64,000 nt of DNA from Micromonospora sp. WMMD1128 (GTDB lineage Bacteria > Actinomycetota > Actinomycetes > Mycobacteriales > Micromonosporaceae). A program made the translations under genes and the position numbers. The notes beneath the pieces are model-generated. The model searched no databases. It was not told the origin of the DNA and worked only from the letters and a program-made list of their open reading frames with translations. Below, piece after piece: positions 27,000 to 36,363 of this stretch. Each line of letters opens with the position of its first letter. Positions within the stretch are counted from its first letter, which is position 1. Where the stretch lies: positions 3,051,501 through 3,115,500 of the forward strand of contig NZ_CP114902.1 in NCBI RefSeq assembly GCF_027497235.1. Reading direction: 5' to 3'.

Positions 27000-28376
27000 A
27001 TGGACGAGCTGAGGGACCTGTTCCGGCGGGCCGCCGACCACGCGGCCGACTACCGGCGGTCGCTGCCGGAACGGCCGGTCGGGGTGCCGGTCGACCAGGC
27101 CGCGCTGCACCGGGCGTTCGCCGTCGGGCTGCCGGCCGCCCCCACGCCGCCCGAGCAGGTGCTCGCGGAGCTGGTCGCCGCCGCCGGGCCGGGACTGGTC
27201 GCCACCGCCGGGCCGCGCTACTTCGGTTTCGTGGTCGGCGGCGCGTCCCCGGCGGCCACCGCCGCCGACATGCTCGCCGCCGGCTGGGACCAGATCGCGT
27301 TCAACGCCGTCACCGCGCCGGCCGCCATCGCCGCCGAGACTGCCGCCGGCACCTGGCTCAAGGAGCTGCTGGGCATCCCGGCGTCGGCGTCGGTCGGTTT
27401 CGTCACCGGCGGCCAGGCCGCCAACACCGCCGGCCTCGCCGCGGCCCGGCACCAGGTGCTCGCCGACGCCGGCTGGGACGTGGAACGACGCGGCCTGACC
27501 GGCGCGCCACCGGTGCGGGTGCTCGCCGGCGCGGAACGGCACGCCACCGTCGACCGGTCGTTGCGCCTGCTCGGGCTCGGCACCGACGCGCTGCGGGAGG
27601 TGCCCGCCGGCCCGCAGGGCGCCGTCGACCCGGCCGCGCTGGCGGCGGCGCTGCGGCACGCCGGCCCCGGCCCGACGATCGTCTGCCTCCAGGCCGGCAA
27701 CGTGAACACCGGCGCCTGCGACGAGCTGCGCGCCGCGTGCGACCTGGTCCACCGGCACGGCGGCTGGGCGCACGTGGACGGCGCGTTCGGGCTGTGGGCC
27801 GCCGCCAGCCCGACCACCCGGCACCTGGTGGACGGCATCGAGGCCGCCGACTCGTGGGCCTGCGACGGCCACAAGTGGCTCAACCTGCCGTACGACACCG
27901 CGTTCGCGTTCTGCGCCCGGCCCGACGTGCACGCGGCGGCCATGTCGTACTCGGCCGCGTACCTCGTGGGCTCCGGTGGCGTGCCGGCGGGCGCGGACCT
28001 GACCGCGGAGTCCTCGCGCCGCGCCCGTGGCTTCGCGGCCTGGGCCGGCCTGCGGGAGCTGGGCCGCGACGGCGTCGCCGCGCTTGTCGAGCGGTGCTGC
28101 GCGCTGGCCCGCCGGTTCGCCGCCGGGCTGACCGCGGCCGGATTCGAGGTGGTCAACGACGTCGTCCTCAACCAGGTGCTTGTCGGCTTCGGCGACGACG
28201 CGCGCACCGACCGGACGGTGGCCGCGGTGCAGGCCGACGGGACGTGCTGGGTGGGCGGTACGACGTGGCGGGGCCGGCGACTGATGCGGATCTCGGTGTC
28301 GAACGCCACCACCACGGAGGCGGACGTCGACAGGTCGGTGGCGGCCATCACCCGGCTGGCGTCGGCCGCCTCCTGA
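27000..28376 (+). CDS. PLP-dependent group II decarboxylase / aspartate aminotransferase-family protein
   Basis: This 458-residue fold-type I PLP enzyme is related to aromatic L-amino acid and glutamate decarboxylases. PRYFGFVVGG and FVTGGQAANTAGLAAAR are the family N-terminal motifs. GWAHVDGAFG contains the PLP-contact aspartate, and CDGHKWLNLPYD holds the Schiff-base lysine. The substrate amino acid cannot be read. It is 58 bases after the SARP gene on the same strand and may share its transcript. Confidence 0.88.
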   Translation: MDELRDLFRRAADHAADYRRSLPERPVGVPVDQAALHRAFAVGLPAAPTPPEQVLAELVAAAGPGLVATAGPRYFGFVVGGASPAATAADMLAAGWDQIAFNAVTAPAAIAAETAAGTWLKELLGIPASASVGFVTGGQAANTAGLAAARHQVLADAGWDVERRGLTGAPPVRVLAGAERHATVDRSLRLLGLGTDALREVPAGPQGAVDPAALAAALRHAGPGPTIVCLQAGNVNTGACDELRAACDLVHRHGGWAHVDGAFGLWAAASPTTRHLVDGIEAADSWACDGHKWLNLPYDTAFAFCARPDVHAAAMSYSAAYLVGSGGVPAGADLTAESSRRARGFAAWAGLRELGRDGVAALVERCCALARRFAAGLTAAGFEVVNDVVLNQVLVGFGDDARTDRTVAAVQADGTCWVGGTTWRGRRLMRISVSNATTTEADVDRSVAAITRLASAAS

Positions 28377-28443
28377 CCGGGCACCACGGAGCGCGACCGG
28401 TTGGTATCGTCGCCGTCACCGATGTCCCCTGGGGAGGGTGGCC

Positions 28444-28845
28444 ATGTGGGCGGACGAGGCCGCGCTGGACGCGGCGGGGCGCCGACTCGACGAGTGGGAG
28501 TCCGGCCTGGCCGACCGCGCCGCACGGGCGCAGGCCCTGTCCGCCCGGGCGCAGACGCTGACCGGCGCCGCCCGCAGTGACGACGGCCTGGTCGAGGTGA
28601 CAGTCGACGCGTCCGGGTTGCTCGCCGACCTGCGGCTCGACGAACGCACCCGGCAGCACTCCGCCGCCCACACCGCCCGGCAGGTCGTGGCCACCACCCG
28701 CGCCGCCCGCGTCGACCTGCTGCGCCGGCTCACCGAGGCGACCACCGAGACCCTCGGCGTGGACGACCCCGCCGGGCTGGCGATCGTCGACTCCCACCGG
28801 CGACGGCTCGACCCCGACCAGGGCTCGCCGGATGAGCGCCGGTGA
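28444..28845 (+). CDS. YbaB/EbfC-like small protein of a type VII-style cassette
   Basis: This 133-residue protein has an N-terminal helix and a beta-hairpin (SDDGLVEVTVDASGLLADLRLDE) typical of YbaB/EbfC-related proteins found beside actinomycete WXG100 and EspC genes. ATG 28444 follows GGGGAGGG at a good distance; a GTG at 28438 lies inside that ribosome site. It overlaps the next gene by 14 bases. In such cassettes these proteins are thought to help export or to act as chaperones; this is not proven. Confidence 0.75.
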   Translation: MWADEAALDAAGRRLDEWESGLADRAARAQALSARAQTLTGAARSDDGLVEVTVDASGLLADLRLDERTRQHSAAHTARQVVATTRAARVDLLRRLTEATTETLGVDDPAGLAIVDSHRRRLDPDQGSPDERR

Positions 28846-29152
28846 GATCCTCCGGGTCGACCCGGACGACCTGACCGCCCACGCCGCCCACCTCGACCGC
28901 TGCGCCGACAGCATCGACACCGCCGGTCGGGCCGGTCAGCATGTCCGGCTCGGCGCCGATGCGTACGGGCAGCTCTGCGCGGTGATGCCGGTCCTGCTGG
29001 GCGATCTCCAGCGCGCCATGGTCGACGGCGTCGCCGCCGCGGGCACCTCGGTGCGCGACACCGCCGGCAAGGTGCGCGGCAGCGCCGAGCGCTACCGCTC
29101 CTCCGACGCCCAGGCCGCACACCTGCTCGACCAGGTGCGCAACCGGCGATGA
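28832..29152 (+). CDS. EspC-like type VII secretion-associated protein
   Basis: This 106-residue, mostly helical protein resembles the EspC / DUF2580 group (ESX-1 secretion-associated). It has LRVDPDDLTAHAAHLDRCADSIDTA at the N-terminus and a helix-turn-helix hairpin shape without a signal peptide. It overlaps the next gene by four bases (ATGA). As a WXG100-like partner it probably pairs with the following large protein for type VII export. The family call rests on pattern and context. Confidence 0.72.
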   Translation: MSAGEILRVDPDDLTAHAAHLDRCADSIDTAGRAGQHVRLGADAYGQLCAVMPVLLGDLQRAMVDGVAAAGTSVRDTAGKVRGSAERYRSSDAQAAHLLDQVRNRR

Positions 29153-30303
29153 CCACCAACCCGCTCGTCGCCGGCGCGGCGGACACCAGGCCCAGCGCCT
29201 GGGCGGGCATCTGGATCTGCGAGGACATCGAACTCATCGCCCAGGGCGTCCGCGCCGGCAGTTGGATCGACGGCAGCCTCGGCGTGGTCAGCGCCGGCCT
29301 GGACGCGCTCGCCCTCGTCTCCGACCCGGCCAGCGCGCTGCTGCAATACGGCATCGCCTGGCTGATCGAACACGTCAAACCGCTCAGCGAGGCCCTGGAC
29401 TGGCTCGCCGGCGACCCCGCCGAGATCACCGCGCACGCGCAGACCTGGCGCAACGTCGCCGTCTCGCTGCGCGAGGACGCCGCCGACCTGGCCCACGCGG
29501 TACGCACCGAGGCCGCCGGCTGGACCGGCGCCGCCGGCACCGGCTACCGGCGTTGGGCCAGCGAACAGCAGCAGGCCGTCACCGGGCTCGCCCAGGGCGC
29601 CGAGGCCATGGCCGCGATCACCGAGGGCGCCGCCGGCCTGGTCGCCGCCGTCCGGCTGCTGGTCCGCGACGCCGTCGCCGCGTGCGTCTCCCGCCTGATC
29701 GTGTACGCGGCGGAACTCGTCGCCAGCGCCGGGCTCGCGACGCCGCTGGTCGTGGAACAGGTCACCACCACGGTGGCGTCGTGGGGCGCGCGGATCGCGC
29801 GGTTGTTGCGGGGATTGCTGGCGAGCCTGCGGCGGCTCATGCCGGAGGTGCGACGGCTCGGCGACCTGATCGAGAAGCTGAAGCAGGCGCTGAGCCGGCT
29901 GCTCCACGACTCTCCCGAATCTCGTCCGCCGCACGACGCGGAACCGCCTCAGGCACCTCGTGATCCCGCTACCCCCGACTTTACCGACCCCGAGATCGAC
30001 TCACAGAAGATTGCGGGGTACGCCATGAACCCCGAGCATCCCGTGGGCAAGAACAAGTACCGGGTCATAAACGCCGCCACCGGGCTCGGTCCGGAGGACG
30101 CCGCGACCGTTGAGCAGCAGATCCGCGCCGGTGTCCAGCACGGTTCACCGATCCCTGGCAAGGCCGATCAGTACGGCCATCGCTGGTCAGTCGACGTGCC
30201 GCTGACCGGTCCATCGGGAACTATCCTGGTACGGACCGCCTGGATTCTCGAAGCTGGTGCGCCCACACCACGTCTGGTCACCATCTCCTTTCCCCCTAAG
30301 TGA
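29149..30303 (+). CDS. Probable type VII-secreted polymorphic toxin with DUF6883-like C-terminus
   Basis: This 384-residue protein has three parts. The helical WXG100-like N-terminal half carries WTG at residues 125-127. A helical linker region follows, then a Pro-rich joint (about 255-280). The C-terminal domain, from about residue 285, contains AMNPEHPVGKNKYRVI, QYGHRWSVDVPLTGPSG and RTAWILEAG. This tail matches my memory of DUF6883, found at the ends of many bacterial polymorphic toxins. Codon choice becomes less G/C-ended at the tail, as expected for exchanged toxin tips. The following small gene is a likely immunity gene. Activity is unknown. Confidence 0.78.
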   Translation: MTTNPLVAGAADTRPSAWAGIWICEDIELIAQGVRAGSWIDGSLGVVSAGLDALALVSDPASALLQYGIAWLIEHVKPLSEALDWLAGDPAEITAHAQTWRNVAVSLREDAADLAHAVRTEAAGWTGAAGTGYRRWASEQQQAVTGLAQGAEAMAAITEGAAGLVAAVRLLVRDAVAACVSRLIVYAAELVASAGLATPLVVEQVTTTVASWGARIARLLRGLLASLRRLMPEVRRLGDLIEKLKQALSRLLHDSPESRPPHDAEPPQAPRDPATPDFTDPEIDSQKIAGYAMNPEHPVGKNKYRVINAATGLGPEDAATVEQQIRAGVQHGSPIPGKADQYGHRWSVDVPLTGPSGTILVRTAWILEAGAPTPRLVTISFPPK

Positions 30304-30545
30304 GGCTGGCTGTGGAGTTGTACGACCTGGTCCGACTCAGGGAAGCGCTCCCGGAGGAAAACCTGCCGGCCGGCATGCTCGGCACCATCGTGCATGTGTT
30401 CCACCAACCACAGCTTGCTTACGAGGTGGAATTCGCCGATCAGGACGGTCGCACCCTGAGCAGCGTGGCGCTCACGCCGGAAAAAATTCTCCCCGTATCG
30501 GCGAGTGACGCCGGCCGTCAGCCCTCGGGGCCGGGCTACGAGTAG
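30300..30545 (+). CDS. DUF4926-like small protein, probable immunity protein
   Basis: This 81-residue protein has the DUF4926 pattern: ELYDLVRLREALPEENLPAGMLGTIV, then YEVEFADQDGRT and a closing LTPEKILPV. It looks like a small beta-barrel. The GTG start overlaps the toxin stop (GTGA); another GTG at 30312 is possible. DUF4926 genes are often found directly after DUF6883 genes, so it is most likely the cognate immunity protein. The last 14 residues look like an unstructured tail. Confidence 0.75.
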   Translation: MRLAVELYDLVRLREALPEENLPAGMLGTIVHVFHQPQLAYEVEFADQDGRTLSSVALTPEKILPVSASDAGRQPSGPGYE

Positions 30546-30573
30546 CGCTGCCCGGGGGCGGCTGCCGGACGGG

Positions 30574-31179
30574 TCACGGCGTGGGCGGAATGGAGACTCC
30601 GTTGGCGTCGAGTAAGGAGCCGTCCATCGCGCGGTCCGTCTCGACGGCGGTCAGCGACACGGTCACGTCGCCGTCCGGGGTCGGGAAGCGGGTGAAGTGC
30701 AGCAGGACGAAGCCCAGTCGTTTGTTTCCCCGCACGGCGTTGTCGAGCGGCCTGGTGTTCACCCCTTCGACGAGCCACTGGTAGACCGGCTGCGCGTCCT
30801 CCTCCTGCCATCCCTTCAACGCGGCGTGGTGGACGGCCAGGGTCAACTTCTCGGCCAGGTAGGCGGGATCGCAGACGCTGATGATCGTCAGTTCGAGTTT
30901 GTCGAACCGGTGTCCCGCCCCGAAGTGCCACAGCGCCCGCACCTTGCGAACGCCGGGGGTCAGCGGCCGTCCGACGAACATCCACTGGTACGCGTCCAGG
31001 TGGGGCGCGTGGTCCCTGAGCCACCTCTTCCGGTCCCGCTCCGCCACGACCCAGGGCCGGGGGATCTCGCTGAACTCGTCGGTCCAGACGATCTCCGGGA
31101 TCTCCCACGCATCAAGCCAGGACCTGACGCGTTCCCGGTTGGCCAGGAACGTCGCCGGTGACTCGTCTCTGGACGTCAT
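30574..31179 (-). CDS. Hypothetical protein coupled to the kinase-WD40 gene
   Basis: This 201-residue soluble protein was not recognised. It has no signal peptide or membrane segment. It is rich in Trp and charged residues (RSWLDAWEIPEIVWTDEF near the start, LHFTRFPTPDGDVTVSLTAVETD near the end). Its ATG overlaps the kinase stop (ATGA at 31176-31179), so it is co-translated with the kinase and may be its partner or substrate. It is the last gene of this leftward operon. Confidence 0.7.
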   Translation of the reverse strand: MTSRDESPATFLANRERVRSWLDAWEIPEIVWTDEFSEIPRPWVVAERDRKRWLRDHAPHLDAYQWMFVGRPLTPGVRKVRALWHFGAGHRFDKLELTIISVCDPAYLAEKLTLAVHHAALKGWQEEDAQPVYQWLVEGVNTRPLDNAVRGNKRLGFVLLHFTRFPTPDGDVTVSLTAVETDRAMDGSLLDANGVSIPPTP

Positions 31180-34100
31180 TGTTCACTCCCGTGGTCCCAG
31201 TCGAGGCCCCAGACCCGGACGTTGCCCTGGTGGTCCCCGGTGACGATGGTGCGGAACGAGGCGTCGGCGCGGATCGCGTTCACCCGGACGGGGTGGCCGC
31301 GCAGCGACCGGATCCCGCGCCCGACGCGGAGGTCCCAGACGTCGACGGTCTCGTCGCCGCCGGCTCCCGTCACGGCGAACCGCCCGTCGGGCGACACCGC
31401 CATCTCCTCGATCCCGTGCAGGGGATGCTCCGCGCCGGCCCGCCCGTCGTACACCAGCTCGCCGGTTTCGGCGTTCCACACCACGAAGCCCGTCATTCCG
31501 GCGATGGCGGCGAGTCGGCGCGAGTCGGCGAACGCCAGGTCCGCCGACGAGCTGTGTTTGACGCCGTCGAGACGGTAGAGCGGACGCCTGCGGCCCGGCC
31601 GCCACGCGGTGAGGCGGCCCATCTCGGCCAGCAACAGCACGCCGGAGGCGAAGCGGATCTCCGTGTGCCGGTCGACCTGCGCGAAGGTTCGCAGCGGCTT
31701 CCCCGTGTCGATCGACCGGACCTCCACGCTGGTCGCGTCGCCGTCCCGCAGGTGCACGGCGATCGAATGGGACTTCTCGTCGGCCGTGACACCCGCGATG
31801 AGCCCGTGCCCGGTGCGGATCGTCGCGACGCGGGCCGCGGCGTCGAGTGACCACACCGTCGCCAGCCCGTACCCGAATCCGACCGTGACCAGGTCGCCGG
31901 AGACGTCGAGCGTCGTCTTCCCCTCGTCGTGGGGCTGGGCGCCGGCGACCTTGAACCGCGGCTCGGCCGTCACGGTGTCGTGGCACGCGACCGACCCGTC
32001 CGAATAGCCGATGATCAGGTCGCGTCCGCCCCGGGCGAAACGCAGGCTGGTGGCGGGGTTCCGCTTCTCGACCACGGAACCCACCTTCTGGAGCGTCTCC
32101 AGGTCGACGATCTCCACCTGGTCGATGTCGGTAGGAAAGGCGAACAGCCGCCCGGAGTCGCTGACGTCGAAGGCCCCGTGGGTGAGCATCACGTCGGACA
32201 GTTCCTGCTCCAACCAGATGCCGTGCAGGCCGGTGCGCTCCAGGTCCCGGCCCGCTGCCCGGGCGGCCCGGCGTAGTCGTGGATGGCGTTCGAAACCGGG
32301 AATCGCCCTGGCCTCGCGGATGGTCTCGGTGGCGCGCTGCCCCTCACCGGCCGCGATCATCCCGTCGATGCGCGCCATGACCTGGTCGAAGGCCCGTTCC
32401 TCGTGCGCGAGGGCGCCGACCGGGCGGGGCGGCGCGTACGACCAAGGGGCGAGATGTCCGGGCAGCGGCATGGGGAGGCGCGACAGCGAGGTCCGGTCGC
32501 GGAAACCGTCCCGCTCGGCGACCACGGCGTACCCGCAGTCGCCGCTGAACGTCGTCACCTCGCGATGGGAGCCGCGGTTCCAGTCCTTGGGGAAGGTGCG
32601 GACGCAGCGGCGGATGGCCAGTTCGAGGACCTGGAGGTCACCGCTGCCCGGGTCGAGCAGGGCCCAACCGGCCCGGCCGGAGACGCCGAGCACGTCGCAG
32701 CCGAGAAGCCAGGGGACCTCCCACCGTCGCGGCTCGTCCCACACCCGCATGTCCACGGTCATCATCGACCGGACGCCGAGCCGCAGGACGATCGACCCGT
32801 CCGTCGCCAGGGCGGTCCTCCGCTCCGGGTTCAACCCGTCGGGCGGCAGGTGCAAACCCCGCATCCTGGTACGACGCAGGGGCCACCACTGCTCCACCCG
32901 GTCATCCGCGTCGGGATGCCCCAGCGAGGCGGAGACGCACACCTCCGCCTCCGGGGCGAGAATCACCCGCGTGACACGCCCCTCGTGGGGCCGGATGTCG
33001 ACGACGGGCTCCCACCCGCCGGCGCGGAAGACCAGGACGCGGCCGTCTGCCGTACCCACCGCTGCGGAGCCGCCGTCGGGGCTGAGCGCCACGGCCGTTC
33101 CCCCGTCCAGCCGGCCTTCGAGTTCGGCGGACCCGTCGGTGAGGCGCCACCGCTCGACCACCGAGTCCTGGTAGCAGACGAGCACCCGCGCCCCGGCGTG
33201 GTCGATCGCGACGTCGACGGGCGTCCGGCCGGAATCGGCGAGTTCGGTGACCACGCGCCCCGCGATGGCGTCCCAGATCCGCACCCTGCCCGACGTCTCG
33301 GCCACCACCACGTGCGTCGCGTCGGCGTCGCTGGCCATCGCCGCGACCTCGCCGGTGAACTGCCCGAACACCTCGAGCGTGCCCCGGGGCGCCAACCGGG
33401 CGCAGCGGTCGCGCGCGGTCGCGATCTCGGGTGCGCCCGGATGCTTCCGGTCCGCCTCGGCCAGGTGCCGCGCCGCGAGGACGCCGTCGCCGCGTTCCAG
33501 GTGGACCATCGCGGCCAGGTAGTCCGCCTCCCAGGAGTCGCCGGTGGCGCGCAGCTCCGACAGCAGGGTCTCGTCGGTGACGAGGCCGTCGGCCCACCTG
33601 AGGAGCCCGTGGTTGTAGACCACGTGGACGTTGTGCGGGTCGATCGCCCTCGCCTGCTCGAACAGCTCGACCGCCCGGCTCTGCTCGCCGAGGTCCCACA
33701 GCGACAACGCCTTGTTCGACAAGCCGTCGGCCTTCAACGCCGGCGGGACCCGGTCGGAACGCGGGTAGGTGCCGCCCGCGCAGTCCGCGTACAGGCCGGC
33801 GAGGACGGCCTCCGCCTCGGCGGTGTCGCTGATCCGCGACCGGGGATCGCGCGCGAGGCAACCGGCCAGCAGGTCGCGCAGCGCCTGCGGGAGATCGGCG
33901 CGCAGCGCCGCGAGCGCGTCCGCGCCCTCGTGGCCCCACTCCCAGAGCCGACGCCCGTGCAACACCTCGATCACCGTCAACGCCCACGACCACATGTCGC
34001 TGGCCCGACCGATCCGGCCGTCCGGGTCGACCTGCTCGGGAGAGCAGTACTGCGGCGTGAACCCGCCGAGGGTCGCGTAGGCGGTCCCGGCGTCACCGGG

Positions 34101-34622
34101 CGCAGGCTCCGAGGCGTACGCCTTCGCCTTGGCGGTGCCGAAGTCGGTCACCCGCGCCGTCTCGCCGTCGTACATGATGTTGGAGGGTTTGATGTCCTGA
34201 TGGACCAGGCCCGCGGCGTGGGCGTGCCCGATGCCGCGCAGCGTCTGGATCGCGACGTCGAGGGCCGCCCGGAGGTCGCGGCAGCGACCCTCCCGCACCG
34301 CCGCGGTCAGGTCACCGCCCGCGATCCATTCCGCGAAGACCACCGGGTACGCGCCGACGCGCCGCACGTACGCGCACCCGACCACGTTCGGGTGCGGGCC
34401 GAGATCGGTCCAGGACTGCGCCTCCTGGGCGAGCAGGTCGAGGATCCCGGGCGACGCGGCCAGGTCGGGGCGTGGCGTCTTCACGGCCAGGTCGACATTC
34501 CAGGTGAGATGGTGGGCGCGGTACACGAAACCCATCCCGCCGGTCTCGACCACCTCGTCGATGCGGTACGTGTCGAGGACGGTCTCCCCCGGCCGCCACC
34601 GGATGACCTCCCCCGCGTCCAC
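31176..34622 (-). CDS. Ser/Thr protein kinase with TPR and WD40 beta-propeller regions
   Basis: This 1,148-residue protein has an N-terminal Hanks-type kinase (about residues 15-275): glycine loop GGMGFVY, lysine in LAVKTPRP, catalytic HQDIKPSN and DFGTAKA. The usual HRD is HQD, so it is a non-RD kinase without the standard activation-loop arginine contact. A TPR-like part follows (about 290-410, QSRAVELFEQARAIDPHN), then many degenerate WD40 blades to the end. No membrane segment is seen. The GTG start lies nine bases after a DUF7019-like gene. It is probably a sensor kinase of an unknown conflict or signalling system. Confidence 0.88.
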   Translation of the reverse strand: MDAGEVIRWRPGETVLDTYRIDEVVETGGMGFVYRAHHLTWNVDLAVKTPRPDLAASPGILDLLAQEAQSWTDLGPHPNVVGCAYVRRVGAYPVVFAEWIAGGDLTAAVREGRCRDLRAALDVAIQTLRGIGHAHAAGLVHQDIKPSNIMYDGETARVTDFGTAKAKAYASEPAPGDAGTAYATLGGFTPQYCSPEQVDPDGRIGRASDMWSWALTVIEVLHGRRLWEWGHEGADALAALRADLPQALRDLLAGCLARDPRSRISDTAEAEAVLAGLYADCAGGTYPRSDRVPPALKADGLSNKALSLWDLGEQSRAVELFEQARAIDPHNVHVVYNHGLLRWADGLVTDETLLSELRATGDSWEADYLAAMVHLERGDGVLAARHLAEADRKHPGAPEIATARDRCARLAPRGTLEVFGQFTGEVAAMASDADATHVVVAETSGRVRIWDAIAGRVVTELADSGRTPVDVAIDHAGARVLVCYQDSVVERWRLTDGSAELEGRLDGGTAVALSPDGGSAAVGTADGRVLVFRAGGWEPVVDIRPHEGRVTRVILAPEAEVCVSASLGHPDADDRVEQWWPLRRTRMRGLHLPPDGLNPERRTALATDGSIVLRLGVRSMMTVDMRVWDEPRRWEVPWLLGCDVLGVSGRAGWALLDPGSGDLQVLELAIRRCVRTFPKDWNRGSHREVTTFSGDCGYAVVAERDGFRDRTSLSRLPMPLPGHLAPWSYAPPRPVGALAHEERAFDQVMARIDGMIAAGEGQRATETIREARAIPGFERHPRLRRAARAAGRDLERTGLHGIWLEQELSDVMLTHGAFDVSDSGRLFAFPTDIDQVEIVDLETLQKVGSVVEKRNPATSLRFARGGRDLIIGYSDGSVACHDTVTAEPRFKVAGAQPHDEGKTTLDVSGDLVTVGFGYGLATVWSLDAAARVATIRTGHGLIAGVTADEKSHSIAVHLRDGDATSVEVRSIDTGKPLRTFAQVDRHTEIRFASGVLLLAEMGRLTAWRPGRRRPLYRLDGVKHSSSADLAFADSRRLAAIAGMTGFVVWNAETGELVYDGRAGAEHPLHGIEEMAVSPDGRFAVTGAGGDETVDVWDLRVGRGIRSLRGHPVRVNAIRADASFRTIVTGDHQGNVRVWGLDWDHGSEQ

Positions 34623-34631
34623 GCCGAGGCC

Positions 34632-35222
34632 CTAGTCGGCGAGCGCCACGTAGATCGGGCTGCCCAGCAGCGCGCCGCCCGGTCCGGGCCTCTCGGTCAG
34701 CCGCTTGGCGATGAACTCGACCCACTGCGCCGGCCCCGGAAGCCCCGCCCCGATCTGCGACAACGCCTCGTGGAAGCGCTCGTCGTCGAACTCGCCCGGA
34801 TCCGGTCGCAGCTCCTGAAGCTTGCGGAACAGGTACGGCGGGACCGACCCGACCGGCTCGGCGGCACCGCCACCGACCACGTGCGACGCCGACCCGCCCA
34901 GGACAATGGCCTGGCCGTCGAGTGTCCCCGCGAAGACCACGATGCCGGCGGTCGGGAAGACCTGCCAGCGCATCCTCATGCCGGCCTGGAAGTAGGGGCG
35001 GGAGTCGCCGGCGGCGCCGATCTGGTCGGCGTCCTGCAGGTGCCGGACCACCTTCGCCAGCTTGTCGAGGTCGTGGCGCTCCGGCCGGACCGCCTTGCGG
35101 CTGTAGCGGACGAACTTCAGATCCACGGCGACTTCGGTCTCGTGCTGCGCGTCGGAGGTGAGCTGGGCCGCGAGGAGGCCGAGCTTCAGGTGCGACAGGT
35201 AGAGGTAGTACGTGAGGGTCAA
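34632..35222 (-). CDS. DUF7019-like (SAVMC3_10250-type) protein
   Basis: This is a soluble protein of about 196 residues. The start TYYLYLSHLKLGLL, the middle IVLGGSASHVVGG and the end QWVEFIAKRL with SPIYVALAD match my memory of the DUF7019 / SAVMC3_10250 family, whose function is unknown. I choose TTG 35222, with GGAG six bases upstream. The frame is open to 35333, but no better start is seen there. It lies nine bases before the kinase-WD40 gene, so the two form a unit. Confidence 0.68.
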   Translation of the reverse strand: MTLTYYLYLSHLKLGLLAAQLTSDAQHETEVAVDLKFVRYSRKAVRPERHDLDKLAKVVRHLQDADQIGAAGDSRPYFQAGMRMRWQVFPTAGIVVFAGTLDGQAIVLGGSASHVVGGGAAEPVGSVPPYLFRKLQELRPDPGEFDDERFHEALSQIGAGLPGPAQWVEFIAKRLTERPGPGGALLGSPIYVALAD

Positions 35223-35361
35223 GGCGCGCTCCGGTGACAGGGAGATGGCCGGATCCAGCCTACGTGGGGCGTGCCCGCGTCGTTGGCCCCCGCATGTCTG
35301 GTCCGGGTCAGGCGCTTCTCCCGCTCGCGCCACCGCGCGATGCAGGCCGCCGTCCTGACGG

Positions 35362-36219
35362 TCAGGACGCGAGCAGGTCCAGGAGGGTTCCGAAGATGAG
35401 AAAGGTGAACGCCGTCCATCTCAGCGCGACGAGCAGCTGCGGCTTGCCCAAATCCCGCCCGACGGCCCGCTGCAGACCGCCCAGGACCCGGTGCGACAGT
35501 GCCGACAGCACCAGACGCACCCGCCACGACCAGGAGAGAGGCACGAGCAGAGCGCCGGGAACCAGAAGTCTCACATCCTCGGTCGCTACGCCGGCGGCGA
35601 CGACGGCAAGGCCGATGAGCGAACCGATGAGCGCGCCATAGCCGCCGATCTCCACCACTTTTGCGTCCTCGATGAGACGCCGTTGATGCGGGGGAAGTTG
35701 CGCCGCCACCAACTCGTCGATCCTGCGCCCGACGTAATCCTGCAGTTTTCCGCATGTGGAGCGGTCCGGGTCCGTGCACGTGTGCTCGCGTAGCACCTGG
35801 CCCACCACCTGCCGGTGGTAGTCACGGTATTCATCCAGGGTCAACCCGAGACCTCGAGGCACGCGATCCGGCGGCGCGGTGACCAGGAGTATCCGCACCA
35901 CCGCCGAGGCTGGGCCCGTCATGAAACTGCGGTTGGCAAGGAACTGGCACGCCACCGCCTCGCGCAGGCGGATGATCCGGCGAAACGCACGGCGTTCCTC
36001 GGAGCGACGGAAGAACAGCTTTGAGTCGTCTTGCAAGGCCGCACCCCGCCGCTGGAACCAGGCGGGGCCGAGCAGGTCGATCACGACGGCTCCACCGGCG
36101 ACGAGCTGGATCATCTTGCCCATTCGCCCCCAGATGAGCATGCTGTGGCCCCAGACCACGACGTCGGTGGTCGGTTTCCCGTCCAGCCACAGTCGCAGCA
36201 CATCTACGATTTCGCTCAC
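35362..36219 (-). CDS. Membrane protein of unknown function
   Basis: This 285-residue protein was not recognised. Likely membrane segments lie near residues 35-50 (weak), at IGGYGALIGSLIGLAVVAAG (two-helix region with the following VRLLVPGALLVPLSW), and at the C-terminus (RWTAFTFLIFGTLLDLLA). The middle part is soluble and basic and includes an HTCTDPDRSTCGK stretch with two cysteines. The GTG start has GAGGAC upstream. It precedes the DUF7019/kinase genes on the same strand by 139 bases and may belong to that group. Confidence 0.7.
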   Translation of the reverse strand: MSEIVDVLRLWLDGKPTTDVVVWGHSMLIWGRMGKMIQLVAGGAVVIDLLGPAWFQRRGAALQDDSKLFFRRSEERRAFRRIIRLREAVACQFLANRSFMTGPASAVVRILLVTAPPDRVPRGLGLTLDEYRDYHRQVVGQVLREHTCTDPDRSTCGKLQDYVGRRIDELVAAQLPPHQRRLIEDAKVVEIGGYGALIGSLIGLAVVAAGVATEDVRLLVPGALLVPLSWSWRVRLVLSALSHRVLGGLQRAVGRDLGKPQLLVALRWTAFTFLIFGTLLDLLAS

Positions 36220-36363
36220 GCGGGTCCTCGACCGACGCCCGACACTCCTCCATTGTGGCAGGCCCGGCGAAGCCCGCAGGGTTGCGGCTCCGAGGTGATC
36301 CGCGAGAACTCATCAATCAGTTGGACGGCTACGCGTTTCTGTACGATTGAGGAGCAAACTGCG

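Noticed and set aside
32283..35237. Very long open frame on the plus strand opposite the kinase-WD40 gene
   Set aside because: It is a GC-bias shadow: Arg/Pro/Asp-rich low-complexity protein without domains, opposite a gene with clear kinase motifs.
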